From: Paracoccus tibetensis
GTDB lineage: Bacteria > Pseudomonadota > Alphaproteobacteria > Rhodobacterales > Rhodobacteraceae
DNA: 64,000 nt
Direction: 5' to 3'
Assembly: GCF_900102505.1 (NCBI RefSeq)
Contig: NZ_FMVT01000002.1
Location: 248,001-312,000 of the forward strand
Of this stretch, positions 23,541 to 33,621 are shown in pieces (positions within the stretch are counted from its first letter, which is position 1; every line of letters begins with the position of its first letter). Position numbers and translations under genes: made by a program. Below the pieces are notes generated by a model, which worked only from the letters and a program-made list of their open reading frames with translations, had not been told where the DNA came from and ran no database searches.

Positions 23541-23957
23541 CTAGCGCCGGCGCACATATAATTCCAGCCGGTGATGCACGATCTCGTAGCCCAGCTCGGC
23601 GGCGATCTCGGCCTGCAGCTTCTCGATGCGTTCGCTGTGAAACTCCATCACCTCGCCGCTGTCCACGTCGATCATGTGGTCGTGGTGCGGCGCATCGGCC
23701 GCCTCCCACCGGGCCGGCTCGCCCTGGAACTCCAGCTTCTCGATCACCCCCTGCGCCTGGAGCGTCGTCAGCGTGCGGTAGACGGTGGCCAGCGACACCC
23801 CTGCCCCGGCCGTGACCGCCCGCGCATGCAGCTCGGCCGCGTCGGGATGATCCTCGGCCGCCGCGATCACACGCAGCAGCGCCGCCCGCTGCCGCGTCAG
23901 CCGCACGCCCGCGCCGCGCAGCGCATCCTCCAGTTCCTTGGCCCGTCCCTCGCTCAT
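23541..23957 (-). CDS. mur: Fur-family metal regulator, probably Mur (manganese)
   Basis: A 138-residue Fur-type repressor. The winged helix has LTRQRAALLRVIAAA and SLATVYRTLTTLQAQGVIEK. The dimerisation domain keeps the metal motif HHDHMID followed by GEVMEFHSERI. The CxxC zinc pairs of classical Fur are absent, as in alphaproteobacterial Mur. It is divergent from sitABCD and shares a 98-bp control region with it, exactly the context of Mur, which represses Mn uptake. The start at 23957 is chosen from the family N-terminus. Fur or Zur specificity cannot be fully excluded. Confidence 0.85.
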   Translation of the reverse strand: MSEGRAKELEDALRGAGVRLTRQRAALLRVIAAAEDHPDAAELHARAVTAGAGVSLATVYRTLTTLQAQGVIEKLEFQGEPARWEAADAPHHDHMIDVDSGEVMEFHSERIEKLQAEIAAELGYEIVHHRLELYVRRR

Positions 23958-23981
23958 CCGCCGATTTTGCCGCAAGCCCGC

Positions 23982-24036
23982 ACCAGTTGCAACTGGTTCG
24001 CATCTATTGACAGTTGCGAACGCGTCGCACATCTAG
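23982..24036 (+). promoter_or_regulatory. sitA promoter with putative Mur operator
   Basis: A perfect 16-bp palindrome ACCAGTTGCAACTGGT (23982-23997) is followed by TTGACA (24007-24012), a 17-nt spacer and CATCTA (24030-24035) as -35/-10. GTTCGCA (23996-24002) and TGCGAAC (24015-24021) form a second inverted repeat over the -35. It sits between mur and sitA and could control both. Confidence 0.6.
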
Positions 24037-24055
24037 AGCGGCAGGAGGTCCATCG

Positions 24056-24931
24056 ATGCGCTTGCCGATCCTTGCCGCCCTGCTTCTGACGCCGCTGGCA
24101 GCTGCCGCCGACCAGATCAAGGTCGCGACCAGCTTCACGATCCTGGCCGACATGGCCCGGAACGTCGCCGGCGATCTGGCCGAGGTGACCTCCATCACCC
24201 GCCCCGGCGCCGAGATCCACGACTACCAGCCCACCCCCCGCGACGTGCTGGGGGTGCAGGATGCCGACCTGATACTGGTCAACGGCATGAACCTGGAAGG
24301 CTGGATCGACAGCTTCCTCGTCCGGCTCGAGGACGTGCCCGTGGCGGTGCTGACCGAGGGAATCGCGCCCGTCCCCATCGCGGGCGGCGGCTATGACGGG
24401 CAGCCGAACCCCCATGCCTGGATGGCCCTCGACAGCGCCGGGATCTACATCGACAACATTGCCGCCGCCCTGTCCCAAGCCGACCCGGCGAACGCCGCCG
24501 CCTACGCGGCCAATGCCGAGACCTACAAGGCCGAGATCGCCGCCACCATCGCTCCCCTGCGCGACGCCGCCCGCGCCCTGCCCGAGGACCGCCGCATCCT
24601 GGTGACCTCCGAAGGCGCCTTCTCCTACCTCGCCCGCGATTTCGACCTGGAGGAGCTGTACCTCTGGCCGATCAACGCCGAGGGCGAAGGCACGCCGCAG
24701 CAGGTCCGCACCCTGGTCGACCGGATGCGCGAGACGGGCGCGCCGGTGATCTTCTCGGAAAGCACCGTCTCGGACCGCCCCGCCCGCGCGGTGGCCGCCG
24801 AGACCGGCGCCCGCTATGGCGGCATTCTCCACGTGGACAGCCTGTCCGATGCGGACGGCCCGGTGCCGACCTATCTCGACCTCCTCCGGGTGACCTCCGA
24901 GACCATCGTCACCCAGCTCGCGGCCGACTGA
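24056..24931 (+). CDS. sitA: Manganese/iron ABC transporter substrate-binding protein
   Basis: A 291-residue periplasmic cluster A-I metal-binding protein with a Sec signal peptide (MRLPILAALLLTPLAAAA). Ligand candidates include His55 in GAEIHDYQPTPRD and His120 in NPHAWMAL, plus the later acidic ligands typical of Mn-type proteins (TSEGAFSYLA, SLSDADG). There is no His-rich loop of the ZnuA kind, which favours Mn or Fe over Zn. AGGAGG lies 7 nt upstream of the ATG at 24056. First gene of sitABCD. Confidence 0.93.
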   Translation: MRLPILAALLLTPLAAAADQIKVATSFTILADMARNVAGDLAEVTSITRPGAEIHDYQPTPRDVLGVQDADLILVNGMNLEGWIDSFLVRLEDVPVAVLTEGIAPVPIAGGGYDGQPNPHAWMALDSAGIYIDNIAAALSQADPANAAAYAANAETYKAEIAATIAPLRDAARALPEDRRILVTSEGAFSYLARDFDLEELYLWPINAEGEGTPQQVRTLVDRMRETGAPVIFSESTVSDRPARAVAAETGARYGGILHVDSLSDADGPVPTYLDLLRVTSETIVTQLAAD

Positions 24932-24932
24932 G

Positions 24933-25745
24933 ATGACACACGCGATCGAGGTCCGAAACCTGACGGTCGCCTATCGCAGCGGCCTGACCGCGATCACCGA
25001 TGCCAGCTTTTCCGTCCCGAAGGCCTCGGTCACCGCGCTGGTCGGCGTGAATGGGGCGGGCAAGTCGACCCTCTTCAAGGCCCTGACCGGCCTTCTGCCC
25101 GGACGCGGCGACATCGCCATCCTCGGCCGCCCGGTCCGGCAGGCCCTGCGCGCCAACCTCATCGCCTACGTGCCCCAATCCGAAGAGGTCGACTGGACCT
25201 TCCCCGTCCTCGTCGAGGACGTGGTGATGATGGGCCGCTACGGCCATATGGGCTTTCTGCGCCGCGCCCGTCCCGCCGACAGCGAAGCCGTCGAGGCCGC
25301 CCTCGCCCGCGTCGGCCTCGCGGACATGCGCCGCCGCCAGATCGGGGAACTCTCGGGCGGCCAGAAGAAGCGCGTCTTCCTCGCCCGCGCGCTCGCGCAA
25401 GAGGCGCAGGTGATCCTCCTCGACGAGCCCTTCACCGGCGTCGACGTGCAGACCGAGCGCGCCATCATCGAGCTGCTGATCCAGATGCGGAACGAGGGCC
25501 GCGCCATGCTCGTCTCCACCCACGACCTCGGCGCGGTGCCCGAATATTGCGACCGGGTGGTGATGGTGAAGGGCACCGTCCTCGCGAGCGGCCCCACCGC
25601 CACCACCTTCACGCCCGAGAACCTGCGCCGCGCCTTCGGCGGCACGCTGCGCCACTTCCCGCTAGGCGCGACCGACCTCTTCACCGATGACGAGCGCCCG
25701 CTGGTCATGGAGGCCAACCGCCCCCGCACCGGAGGCGGCGCGTGA
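24933..25745 (+). CDS. sitB: Manganese/iron ABC transporter ATP-binding protein
   Basis: A 270-residue ABC ATPase: Walker A GVNGAGKST (about 38-46), Q-loop VPQSEEVDWTFP, signature LSGGQKKRV, Walker B VILLDEPF and the switch His in STHDLG. The Q-loop wording is the one seen in SitB/MntB proteins. It starts 1 nt after the sitA stop. The gene end is followed by an interspersed repeat before sitC. Confidence 0.95.
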   Translation: MTHAIEVRNLTVAYRSGLTAITDASFSVPKASVTALVGVNGAGKSTLFKALTGLLPGRGDIAILGRPVRQALRANLIAYVPQSEEVDWTFPVLVEDVVMMGRYGHMGFLRRARPADSEAVEAALARVGLADMRRRQIGELSGGQKKRVFLARALAQEAQVILLDEPFTGVDVQTERAIIELLIQMRNEGRAMLVSTHDLGAVPEYCDRVVMVKGTVLASGPTATTFTPENLRRAFGGTLRHFPLGATDLFTDDERPLVMEANRPRTGGGA

Positions 25746-25747
25746 GC

Positions 25748-25800
25748 CCATCTTCTGTGCAGAAATATCCCACGGGGGTGCGGGGGTGTGAAACCCCCGC
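25748..25800 (+). repeat. REP-like interspersed repeat, copy 1 (between sitB and sitC)
   Basis: CCATCTTCTGTGCAGAAATA followed by a CGGGGGTG-rich stretch and a GGGGGTGTGAAACCCCC hairpin. Closely related copies occur at 56497-56563 (inverted) and 56572-56624. Here it sits inside the sit operon. Confidence 0.7.
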
Positions 25801-25812
25801 CTGCGGCGCCTG

Positions 25813-26658
25813 ATGCTGGAGCTCGCCCTGACCCCCTTCCGCTACGACTACATGACGACCGCGATCTGGGTCGCGGCCCTTGTCGGCGCCAGCTGCGCCT
25901 TCCTGTCGGCCTATCTCATGCTCAAGGGCTGGAGCCTCATCGGCGACGCCCTCTCGCATTCCATCGTCCCCGGCGTGGCCGGCGCGATCATGCTGGGCCT
26001 GCCCTTCTCGCTCGGCGCCTTTCTGGCCGGGGGGCTCGCCGCGCTCTCGATGCTGTTCCTGAACCAGCGCACGGGGCTGAGGCAGGACACCGTGATCGGG
26101 CTCATCTTCACCGGCTTCTTCGGCATCGGCCTCTTCATGGTCTCGCTGAACCCGGTCGCGGTGGACATCCAGAGGATCACGCTCGGCAATATCCTCGCCA
26201 TCGCACCCGGGGACGTCCTGCAACTCGTCCTCATCTCCGGCGTCTCGCTCGCGATCCTCATCTTCATCTGGCGCGACCTGATGGTGGTCTTCTTCGACGA
26301 GAGCCACGCGCGCACCATCGGCCTGCGCCCCGGCCTTCTGAAGCTCGTCTTCTTCACCCTGCTCGCCGCCTCGACCGTCGCCGCCATGCAGACCGTCGGC
26401 GCCTTCCTGGTGATCGCGCTGGTCATCACGCCCGGCGCCACCGCCTACCTGCTGACCGACCGCTTCGGCTGGATGCTCGCGCTGTCGGTCGCCATCGGCG
26501 CGCTCACCTCGGCCATCGGCGCCTATGCCAGCTTCTTTCTCGACGGCGCCACCGGAGGCGTCATCGTCCTTCTCCAGACTGCCCTCTTCCTCGCCGCGCT
26601 GGTCTTGGCCCCGCGCCACGGCCTGATCGCCGCCCGCCGCCGCAGGCGCGCCGCATGA
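25813..26658 (+). CDS. sitC: Manganese/iron ABC transporter permease (first)
   Basis: A 281-residue ABC-3 family permease with eight or nine TM segments. The motif SLIGDALSHSIVPGVAGA, the coupling-loop region of this family, is near residue 40. The ATG at 25813 follows the repeat at 25748-25800; upstream GCGCCTG is a poor ribosome site, so coupling to sitB may matter little. The stop overlaps the sitD start (ATGA). Confidence 0.94.
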   Translation: MLELALTPFRYDYMTTAIWVAALVGASCAFLSAYLMLKGWSLIGDALSHSIVPGVAGAIMLGLPFSLGAFLAGGLAALSMLFLNQRTGLRQDTVIGLIFTGFFGIGLFMVSLNPVAVDIQRITLGNILAIAPGDVLQLVLISGVSLAILIFIWRDLMVVFFDESHARTIGLRPGLLKLVFFTLLAASTVAAMQTVGAFLVIALVITPGATAYLLTDRFGWMLALSVAIGALTSAIGAYASFFLDGATGGVIVLLQTALFLAALVLAPRHGLIAARRRRRAA

Positions 26659-27479
26659 GCTGGGCATACGAGACCTTCATCCTGCCCTTCACCTTCCCGG
26701 TGATGCGCGACGCGCTGCTGATGGCGTTGGCAGTGGCGCTGCCCGCCGCCCTTCTCAGCTGCTTTCTGGTCCTCAAAGGTTGGGCGCTGATCGGGGACGG
26801 GATCAGCCACGCGGTCCTGCCCGGCGTGGTGCTGGCGCATCTGGCCGGCGTGCCGATGCTGATCGGAGCCTTCATCGCCGGCATGATCTGCGCGCTGGCG
26901 GCGGGCTGGCTCGACGCCTCCAGCCGTATCAAGTCCGACACGGCGCTCGGCATCGTCATGTCGGGGATGTTCGCGCTCGGCCTCGTCCTACTGCTGGCCT
27001 TCCCCGGCGAGCTGCATCTGAGCCACATCCTCTTCGGCAACATCCTCGGCCTCGTGCCGGCCGACTTCGCCAGCACCCTGCCCATCGCCGCCGGCATTAC
27101 CGCCGCCATCGCGCTGAAGTGGCGGGACCTCGCCCTGCTGGCCTTCGATCCGGTGCAGGCGCGGGCGGCGGGGCTGAGGACGAACTGGCTGCATTACGGG
27201 CTTCTGGCGATGATCTCGGCGGCGGTGGTGGCGATGCTCTCCTCGGTCGGGATCATCCTCGCCATCGGCCTGCTGATCGCGCCGGGGGCGATCGCCTTCC
27301 TGCTGGTCCGCCGGCTCGGCGCGATGCTGATCCTCGCCGCCGCCCTGACGCTGGCGGCCAGCGCGGCGGGCATCTGGGCCAGCTTCTGGCTGGACAGCGC
27401 CCCTGCGCCCACGATCATCGTGGTGCTGACGGGGCTCTTCGTTCTCGCCTTCCTCTGGCGGCAGGTGGTGCCGCGCTAG
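26655..27479 (+). CDS. sitD: Manganese/iron ABC transporter permease (second)
   Basis: A 274-residue ABC-3 family permease, paralogous to SitC, with [20 protein letters not shown] near residue 46 and about eight TM segments. A SitC/SitD heterodimer forms the channel. The start ATG overlaps the sitC stop. Its own stop overlaps the stop of the convergent GMC oxidoreductase gene by 2-3 bases, leaving no room for a terminator. Confidence 0.94.
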   Translation: MSWAYETFILPFTFPVMRDALLMALAVALPAALLSCFLVLKGWALIGDGISHAVLPGVVLAHLAGVPMLIGAFIAGMICALAAGWLDASSRIKSDTALGIVMSGMFALGLVLLLAFPGELHLSHILFGNILGLVPADFASTLPIAAGITAAIALKWRDLALLAFDPVQARAAGLRTNWLHYGLLAMISAAVVAMLSSVGIILAIGLLIAPGAIAFLLVRRLGAMLILAAALTLAASAAGIWASFWLDSAPAPTIIVVLTGLFVLAFLWRQVVPR

Positions 27480-29089
27480 GCCATCGCGCGGGCGTCCGCC
27501 AGGATCATCTCCGCCGCCTTCTCGGCGATCATCGTCGCCGGCGCATGGGTGTTGCCCGAGACGATGCTCGGCATGATCCCCGCATCCGCGACGCGAAGCC
27601 CAAGGAGCCCATGCACCTTCAGCCGCGGATCGACGACAGCGCCCGGCCCTGTCCCCATCTTCGTCGTGCCGACCGGATGGAAGATCGTCGTCCCGACCTC
27701 CCCCGCCGCCCGCAGCAGATCCGCGTCGCTGACCAGATGCGCGCCCGGCTTCACCTCTTCGGGACGGAAGGCAGCCATGCGCTTCGTCGTCATCAGCCGG
27801 CGCGCGTGGCGCAGGCTCTCGATTGCCACCTGCCGGTCACCCTCGGTCGAGAGGTAGCGCGGCGCGATGGCCGGGGCGGCCAAGGGATCGGGGGCGGTGA
27901 TGTGGCAGGAGCCCACGCTCTCGGGGCGCAGGTTGCAGACCGAGACAGTGAGGCCCGGAAAGTCGTGCAGCGGATCGCCGAACTTGTCCAAGGACAACGG
28001 CTGGACATGGTACTCGATATTGGCCGTCTCGAACGCTTCCGAAGACTTGGCGAAGATCCCCAGCTGGCTCGGCGCCATCGCCATCGGCCCGCTGCGCCTG
28101 AGCGCATATTCCAGCGCGATCCCCGCCTTGCCCCAGAGCGTCCGCGCCCGGTCGTTCAGCGTCTTCGCCCCCTCGATGCGGAAGATCGTCCGCAGCTGCA
28201 GATGGTCCTGCAGGTTCTCGCCCACGCCCGGCAGGTCATGGACCGCCGCGATGCCCAAGGCGGCCAGCCGCTCGGCCTGCCCGATGCCCGACAGCTCCAG
28301 CAGCGCGGGCGAGTTGATCGCCCCGGCCGACAGGATCACCTCGCCGCGCACCCGCGCCCGCCGGACCATCCCGTGCTGACGGAAGTCGAGGCCTGTGATG
28401 CGCTTGCCCTCCAGCACCAGGCGCAGGACCTGCGCGTCGGTCTCGATCCGCAGGTTGGGCCGGCCCCGCACCGGGTCGAGAAAGGCCTTTCGCGCGTTCC
28501 AGCGGATGCCCCGCCGCTGCGTGACGGGGAAGTAGCCCACCCCCTCGTTGTCGCCACAGTTGAAATCTGGGCAGGCCGGCAACCCCATCTCCTGCGCCGC
28601 CTCGGCCACGGCATCCAGGATCGGCCAGCTGAGGCGCTGCTTCTCGACCCGCAGCTCGCCCGCATCGCCATGCAGCGCGCAGGCGGCCTCGTAATGCCGC
28701 TCGGACCGGCGGAACAGCGGCAGCACGTCGTCCCAGCCCCAGCCCGGATTGCCGGCCTGCCGCCAGCGGTCGTAATCGGCCGCCTGCCCGCGCATGTAGA
28801 TCATGCCGTTGATCGACGAGCAGCCGCCCATGACCCGCCCGCGCGGATAGTTCAGGCGCCGCCCGTTCAGCCCCGGCTCGGGCTCGGTCCGGTAGCACCA
28901 GTCCAGCTTGGGGTTACCCATCGCATAGAGATAGCCGACCGGCACATGCACCCAGAGCCGGTTGTCATGGCCGCCCGCCTCCAGCAGCAGCACGCGGTGC
29001 CGCGGATCGGCGGAAAGCCGGTTCGCCAGCACGCAGCCCGCCGAGCCCGCGCCCACCACGATGAAGTCGTAGTCTCCGAAATCCTGCAT
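27476..29089 (-). CDS. GMC-family oxidoreductase (choline dehydrogenase-like)
   Basis: FAD-dependent alcohol dehydrogenase/oxidase of 537 residues. The N-terminal dinucleotide fold reads [21 protein letters not shown] signature 1 is [18 protein letters not shown] near residue 85 and signature 2 is [17 protein letters not shown] near 260. The catalytic His region is [10 protein letters not shown] ... [19 protein letters not shown] is 6 nt before the ATG at 29089. No betaine genes (betB, betI) are adjacent, so choline is not established as the substrate; other primary alcohols are possible. Confidence 0.92.
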   Translation of the reverse strand: MQDFGDYDFIVVGAGSAGCVLANRLSADPRHRVLLLEAGGHDNRLWVHVPVGYLYAMGNPKLDWCYRTEPEPGLNGRRLNYPRGRVMGGCSSINGMIYMRGQAADYDRWRQAGNPGWGWDDVLPLFRRSERHYEAACALHGDAGELRVEKQRLSWPILDAVAEAAQEMGLPACPDFNCGDNEGVGYFPVTQRRGIRWNARKAFLDPVRGRPNLRIETDAQVLRLVLEGKRITGLDFRQHGMVRRARVRGEVILSAGAINSPALLELSGIGQAERLAALGIAAVHDLPGVGENLQDHLQLRTIFRIEGAKTLNDRARTLWGKAGIALEYALRRSGPMAMAPSQLGIFAKSSEAFETANIEYHVQPLSLDKFGDPLHDFPGLTVSVCNLRPESVGSCHITAPDPLAAPAIAPRYLSTEGDRQVAIESLRHARRLMTTKRMAAFRPEEVKPGAHLVSDADLLRAAGEVGTTIFHPVGTTKMGTGPGAVVDPRLKVHGLLGLRVADAGIMPSIVSGNTHAPATMIAEKAAEMILADARAMA

Positions 29090-29211
29090 CCGCGCCTCCT
29101 CGCGCCAAAGGCTAGCCAGCCGGGCGCAGGGCCGCAAGCTGCAGGGCTTCAGCAATCCTTAAGGCCTGCCTGCTAGGGTCGTTCATCGAACTGCTTCATG
29201 TAGGTGCCAAG

Positions 29212-30672
29212 ATGGCCGCTTCCCTTGACGAGACTGCAATAGACCTAGAGGCCCGGCTCGACTTCCTCGGCCTGACGACCGAGGACCAGTCGAGGCTGCG
29301 ACGCCTCTCGGCCCAGATCGACGCCAGCATCCGCCCGGCCCTGGCAGGTTTCTACGCCAAGGTCACGCGGACGCCGGTGCTGCGCCAGCAGTTCCGGGAC
29401 GAGGGTCACATGGACCACGCCCGCGATTCGCAGCAGGCGCACTGGAAGCGGATCATGCAGGCCGATTTCGGCCAGGCCTATGCCTCGGCCGTGCGCCGCA
29501 TTGGCGCCGTCCACGCCCGGATCGGGCTCGAGCCGCGCTGGTATGTCGGCGGCTACGGGCTGGTGCTCGACCGGCTGCTGCGGGACGTGGTCGTGAACCG
29601 CCGCAGCTTCCGTGCAAGCCACCGGGTGGCGCTTGCGGCCGATCTGTCGGCCCTCGTGCGGGCGGCGCTTCTCGACATCGAGCTGTCCATCACCACCTAT
29701 CTCGAGCAGATCGACGCCCGCCGCCTCCATGCCGAGGAAGAGCGTCAGCGCGCCTTCGACGAACTGGCCGGGGCGATGTCGCAACTGGCGCGCGGGGACC
29801 TGTCGGCCCGCGTCAGCGCCTGCCTCTCGGAGAAGACCATGTTCAACGAGGCGATCGCGTCGCTGGCCGCCACGATCGGCGCCGTGCGCCGCGGCGCCGA
29901 CGAGATCGGCAACGGCACGCGGGAGATCGCGGCGGCCTCGGACGATCTGGCGCGCCGGACCGAGCAGCAGGCCGCCAGCTTGGAGGAGACCGCGGCCGCC
30001 TTGAACGAGATGACGGAATCGGTGCGCGCCTCTGCGCAGCGCAGCCGCGAGGCGGACCAGATGGCCGGCCGCGCCCGCGACGTTGCGGCCAAGGGCAGCC
30101 AGGTGATGTGCGAGACGCGCGATGCCATGTCCAGCGTCGCAAGCAGCGCCAGCGAGATGGGGCAGATCATCGGCGTCATCAACGAGATCGCGTTCCAGAC
30201 GAACCTTCTGGCGCTCAACGCGGGGGTCGAGGCCGCACGCGCCGGCGACGCCGGCCGCGGCTTCGCGGTGGTCGCGGCCGAGGTGCGGGCGCTGGCGCAG
30301 CGCTCGGCAGAAGCCGCGCGCACGATCCAGGTCCTCATCGACCGCAGCGCCCACCAGACTGAGCAGGGCGTGGCGCTGGTCGACGCGACCAACTCGGCCC
30401 TGAGCGAGATCATGGAGGTGGTCGCCGAGATCGGCAGCCGCATCACCGAGATTGCGGACGGCACGCAGCGCCAGGCGATGAGCATCTCCGAGATCAACAA
30501 CGCGATCCGCTATCTCGACGACGCCACGCAGCAGAACGCCGCCATGGTCGAGCAGGCCACGGCGACAAGCGCGCTTCTGCACAACGAGACGCAGTCGCTG
30601 ACGCAGCTCGTCTCGCGCTTCGCCGGCATCGACACCCGCCCCGAGCCGCAGCGCCTCAGCCGCGCCGGCTGA
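29212..30672 (+). CDS. Soluble globin-coupled methyl-accepting chemotaxis protein
   Basis: A 486-residue cytoplasmic chemoreceptor without TM segments. Residues 10-160 form a protoglobin-type sensor with proximal His101 in [21 protein letters not shown] short HAMP-like region follows ([23 protein letters not shown]). The coiled-coil signalling domain has the conserved tip [21 protein letters not shown]. Such HemAT-like receptors bind oxygen through heme and drive aerotaxis. No che genes are adjacent. The pairing with the GMC gene upstream is divergent and probably accidental. Confidence 0.93.
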   Translation: MAASLDETAIDLEARLDFLGLTTEDQSRLRRLSAQIDASIRPALAGFYAKVTRTPVLRQQFRDEGHMDHARDSQQAHWKRIMQADFGQAYASAVRRIGAVHARIGLEPRWYVGGYGLVLDRLLRDVVVNRRSFRASHRVALAADLSALVRAALLDIELSITTYLEQIDARRLHAEEERQRAFDELAGAMSQLARGDLSARVSACLSEKTMFNEAIASLAATIGAVRRGADEIGNGTREIAAASDDLARRTEQQAASLEETAAALNEMTESVRASAQRSREADQMAGRARDVAAKGSQVMCETRDAMSSVASSASEMGQIIGVINEIAFQTNLLALNAGVEAARAGDAGRGFAVVAAEVRALAQRSAEAARTIQVLIDRSAHQTEQGVALVDATNSALSEIMEVVAEIGSRITEIADGTQRQAMSISEINNAIRYLDDATQQNAAMVEQATATSALLHNETQSLTQLVSRFAGIDTRPEPQRLSRAG

Positions 30673-30731
30673 GGCCCGCACCCGCGCCGGACCGGCTTGC
30701 GCCGCCCGAGCGGGTGATCTAGCCTTCCTGC

Positions 30732-30818
30732 AACCGTTGGGGTGCCTGCGTGCAGGCTGAGAGGCGAAATGCCAACCCATCGAACCTGATCCGGGTCATG
30801 CCGGCGGAGGGAACGGTG
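30732..30818 (+). ncRNA. TPP riboswitch (THI element)
   Basis: All conserved blocks are present: GGGGTGCC, GGCTGAGAGG, ACCCATCGAACCTGATC, CGGGTCATGCCGGCG and GGAGGGAAC. P1 is CCGTT (30734-30738) pairing with AACGG (30812-30816). Downstream, CCCTC at 30860-30864 can pair with GAGGG of the thiD ribosome site (30886-30890), which suggests control of translation initiation. It regulates the thiDOSGE operon. Confidence 0.96.
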
Positions 30819-30894
30819 CCGAAGGACTGCCGCCACGCGGCCTGCCCTGCGTCCTCTCCCCCTCGTCACGCCCCGGCTGCCGAAGGAGGGCGAC

Positions 30895-31716
30895 GTGACA
30901 CCAAGGCTGAACCGCGTGCCGGTCGCGCTGACGATTGCCGGATCCGACTCGGGCGGCGGCGCCGGGATCCAGGCCGACCTCAAGACATTCTCGGCGCTCG
31001 GCGTCTATGGCGCCAGCGTCATCACCGCCCTCACCGCGCAGAACACACGCGGCGTGCACAGGGTCGAGGCGGCCAGCCCCGACATCATCACCGCCCAGAT
31101 CGATGCGGTGACCACCGATCTTGCCCCTGCCGCGATCAAGCTGGGGATGCTCGGGGACAGCGCCGCGATCTGCGCCGTGGCCGCAGCCCTGACCGGCTCG
31201 AGCGTTCCTGTGATCCTCGATCCGGTGATGGTGGCGAAGTCGGGCGACGCGCTGCTGCCGGACGAGGCGGTCGAGACGCTGCGCACGGTCCTGCTGCCGC
31301 GCTGCGCGCTGCTGACGCCGAACCTGCCCGAGGCCGCGCGCCTGCTGGACTGCCCCCCGGCGAGCGACGAGGCCGAGATGGCGCGGCAGGCCGAGGCGCT
31401 GCGCGCCCTCGGTGCCGCCGCCGTGCTGATGAAGGGGGGACATGCGGAGGGGCCGACCTGCACCGACCTCCTCCTGACGGACAGCGGCATGCTGCGCTTC
31501 AGCGCACGGCGCCAGGCGACGCGGAACACGCACGGCACCGGCTGCACCCTGTCCGCGGCCATCGCGGCCGCGCTGGCGCATGGGCAGGGACTGGCGCAGG
31601 CGGTCGGGATCGCGCATCGCTATCTGCAAGGCGCCATCGCAGGGGCCGATGCGCTGCGGGTCGGCGGCGGCATCGGGCCGGTCCATCATTTCCATGCAGT
31701 CTGGGCGGATGTCTGA
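30895..31716 (+). CDS. thiD: Hydroxymethylpyrimidine/phosphomethylpyrimidine kinase
   Basis: Phosphorylates HMP and HMP-P in thiamine synthesis. The 273-residue ribokinase-like enzyme has [21 protein letters not shown] near the N-terminus, GMLGD, the DPVMVAKSG block and the anion-hole [17 protein letters not shown] near the end. The start is a GTG at 30895 with GAAGGAGGG 5 nt upstream. It is the first gene after the TPP riboswitch and overlaps thiO by 8 nt. Confidence 0.95.
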   Translation: MTPRLNRVPVALTIAGSDSGGGAGIQADLKTFSALGVYGASVITALTAQNTRGVHRVEAASPDIITAQIDAVTTDLAPAAIKLGMLGDSAAICAVAAALTGSSVPVILDPVMVAKSGDALLPDEAVETLRTVLLPRCALLTPNLPEAARLLDCPPASDEAEMARQAEALRALGAAAVLMKGGHAEGPTCTDLLLTDSGMLRFSARRQATRNTHGTGCTLSAAIAAALAHGQGLAQAVGIAHRYLQGAIAGADALRVGGGIGPVHHFHAVWADV

Positions 31717-32671
31717 CGTCACCGTCATCGGCGCCGGCGTCGCGGGCCTCTTCGCCGCGCTTGAGCTGTCGCGCCGCGGCCTAGCCGTCCGCCTCATCGA
31801 CCGGGGGGGCGGGCCGGGCGCGCATGGCTGCTCGTGGTGGGCGGGCGGGATGCTGGCGCCCGATTGCGAGGGCGCGACGGCCGAGCCGCAGGTCGCGCGG
31901 CTCGGGGCCACGGCCGCCGCGGCCTGGGCCCCCATCACCCCCGTGACCCGGCGCGGCACGCTTGTCCTCGCCATGCCGCGCGACCGGGCCGAACTGGCCC
32001 GCTTCGCCCGCCGCACGAGCCGGCACCGCGAGATCGTCCCGGCCGAGCTTGAGCCGGAACTGTCGCATCACCGGACCGGCCTCTTCTTCGAGGCCGAGGC
32101 GCATCTGGACCCCCGCCGCGCGCTCAGCGATCTGGTGCGGGCGCTGGCCGCGCGCGGCGTCACGGTCGAGACCGCCGAGGCCGATCCTGCCGACATCCCC
32201 GGTCCGGTGATCGACGCGCGCGGCCTGGCGGCAGGGCTTCCTGACCTGCGTCCCGTTCGGGGCGAGATGGCGGTGCTGCACGCGCCCGGCATCCGCCTGT
32301 CGCGGCCGGTGCGGCTGCTGCATCCGCGCCATCCGCTCTACCTCGTGCCGCGCGACGAGGGGCTCTTCATGCTGGGGGCGACGCAGCTGGAAAGCGCCAG
32401 CCGCGCGCCCGTCAGCGCCCGCGCCGCCCTCGAGCTGCTGAGCGCCGCCTATGCCCTCGACCCGCGCTTCGCCGAAGCCGCGATCGTCGAGCTGGGCGCC
32501 GACCTGCGGCCCGCCTTTCCCGACAACATCCCGCGCATCCTCGTGCGCGGGCGGGTGCTGCATCTGAACGGCCTCTTTCGCCACGGCTACTTGCTGGCGC
32601 CGGCGCTGGCGCGGCAGGCTGCCGACCACATCCTGACCCGCACGAGGGGAGAACTCGTCCATGAAGATTGA
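31709..32671 (+). CDS. thiO: Glycine oxidase ThiO
   Basis: FAD-dependent oxidase that supplies dehydroglycine for the thiazole ring. The 320-residue length is slightly short for the family. The dinucleotide-binding motif is VIGAGVAGLFAALELSRRG, the DAO-family WWAGGMLAP follows near residue 43, and the C-terminal region has NGLFRHGYLLAPALA. The start ATG at 31709 lies within the end of thiD, and the gene overlaps thiS by 11 nt. Its position before thiS-thiG supports ThiO over other DAO-family amine oxidases. Confidence 0.92.
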   Translation: MSDVTVIGAGVAGLFAALELSRRGLAVRLIDRGGGPGAHGCSWWAGGMLAPDCEGATAEPQVARLGATAAAAWAPITPVTRRGTLVLAMPRDRAELARFARRTSRHREIVPAELEPELSHHRTGLFFEAEAHLDPRRALSDLVRALAARGVTVETAEADPADIPGPVIDARGLAAGLPDLRPVRGEMAVLHAPGIRLSRPVRLLHPRHPLYLVPRDEGLFMLGATQLESASRAPVSARAALELLSAAYALDPRFAEAAIVELGADLRPAFPDNIPRILVRGRVLHLNGLFRHGYLLAPALARQAADHILTRTRGELVHED

Positions 32672-32858
32672 ACTCAACGGCGCCGAGCGCGACATCGCCG
32701 CCGCCACCGTGGCCGAAGCGCTGGACGAGCTGGGGTTCGGGGACCGCCGCGTCGCCACGGCGCTGAACGGCGCCTTTCTGCCGGCCTCGGCCCGCCCCGT
32801 GCAGCGACTGCACGACGGTGACCGGCTCGAGGTGCTGACGCCGATGCAGGGGGGCTGA
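32661..32858 (+). CDS. thiS: Sulfur carrier protein ThiS
   Basis: A 65-residue ubiquitin-like sulfur carrier ending in the diagnostic Gly-Gly ([10 protein letters not shown]), whose C-terminal carboxylate becomes a thiocarboxylate. The body [12 protein letters not shown] ... [11 protein letters not shown] fits the family. It overlaps thiO and is separated from thiG by a single base. Confidence 0.95.
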   Translation: MKIELNGAERDIAAATVAEALDELGFGDRRVATALNGAFLPASARPVQRLHDGDRLEVLTPMQGG

Positions 32859-32859
32859 G

Positions 32860-33621
32860 ATGCGCGACTTCTACGGCGTCACCCTGCCCTCGGCCCTGAT
32901 GCTGGGCACCGCGCGCTACCCATCGCCGGCGGTGCTGGAGGCGGCGTTCCGCAGCAGCGGCGCGGCCGTCGCCACGGTCTCGCTGCGCCGCGAGCAGGGC
33001 CAGGGCGGGGCGTTCTGGGACATGATCCGCGAGCTGGGCGTGCGCGTCCTGCCCAACACCGCCGGATGCCACAGCGCCCGCGAGGCGATCACCACGGCGC
33101 AGATGGCGCGCGATCTCTTCGACACGCCGTGGATCAAGCTCGAGGTGATCGGACATGCCGACACGCTGCAGCCCGACCCCTTCGGGCTTCTCGAAGCCGC
33201 CGAGGCGCTGGCCGCCGACGGATTCGAGGTCTTCCCCTACACGACCGAGGACCAGGTCCTCGCGCAGCGCCTGCTGGATGCCGGCTGCAAGGTGCTGATG
33301 CCATGGGGGGCGCCCATCGGCTCGGGCCTTGGCCTCAACAACCGCTACGGGCTGCGGATGCTGCGCGCGGCGTTCCCCGACGTGCCGATGGTGATCGACG
33401 CCGGCCTCGGCCTGCCGAGCCAGGCGGCCGAGGCGATGGAGATGGGCTTCGACGCCGTCCTGCTGAACACCGCCGTCGCCGAGGCCGGGGATCCCGCCGC
33501 GATGGCGCGCGCCTTCGCCCTGGCGGTCGAGGCCGGGGCCGCCGCCCGCGCGGCCGACCCGATGGAGCCGCGCGAGATGGCCAGCCCCTCCACGCCCCTC
33601 ATCGGAAAGGGCTGGCTGTGA
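32860..33621 (+). CDS. thiG: Thiazole synthase ThiG
   Basis: Condenses deoxyxylulose phosphate, dehydroglycine and ThiS-thiocarboxylate into the thiazole phosphate. The 253-residue TIM barrel has [32 protein letters not shown] (with the likely Schiff-base lysine), [12 protein letters not shown] and [19 protein letters not shown]. It is the fourth gene of the thi operon; its stop overlaps the thiE start (GTGA). Confidence 0.96.
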   Translation: MRDFYGVTLPSALMLGTARYPSPAVLEAAFRSSGAAVATVSLRREQGQGGAFWDMIRELGVRVLPNTAGCHSAREAITTAQMARDLFDTPWIKLEVIGHADTLQPDPFGLLEAAEALAADGFEVFPYTTEDQVLAQRLLDAGCKVLMPWGAPIGSGLGLNNRYGLRMLRAAFPDVPMVIDAGLGLPSQAAEAMEMGFDAVLLNTAVAEAGDPAAMARAFALAVEAGAAARAADPMEPREMASPSTPLIGKGWL

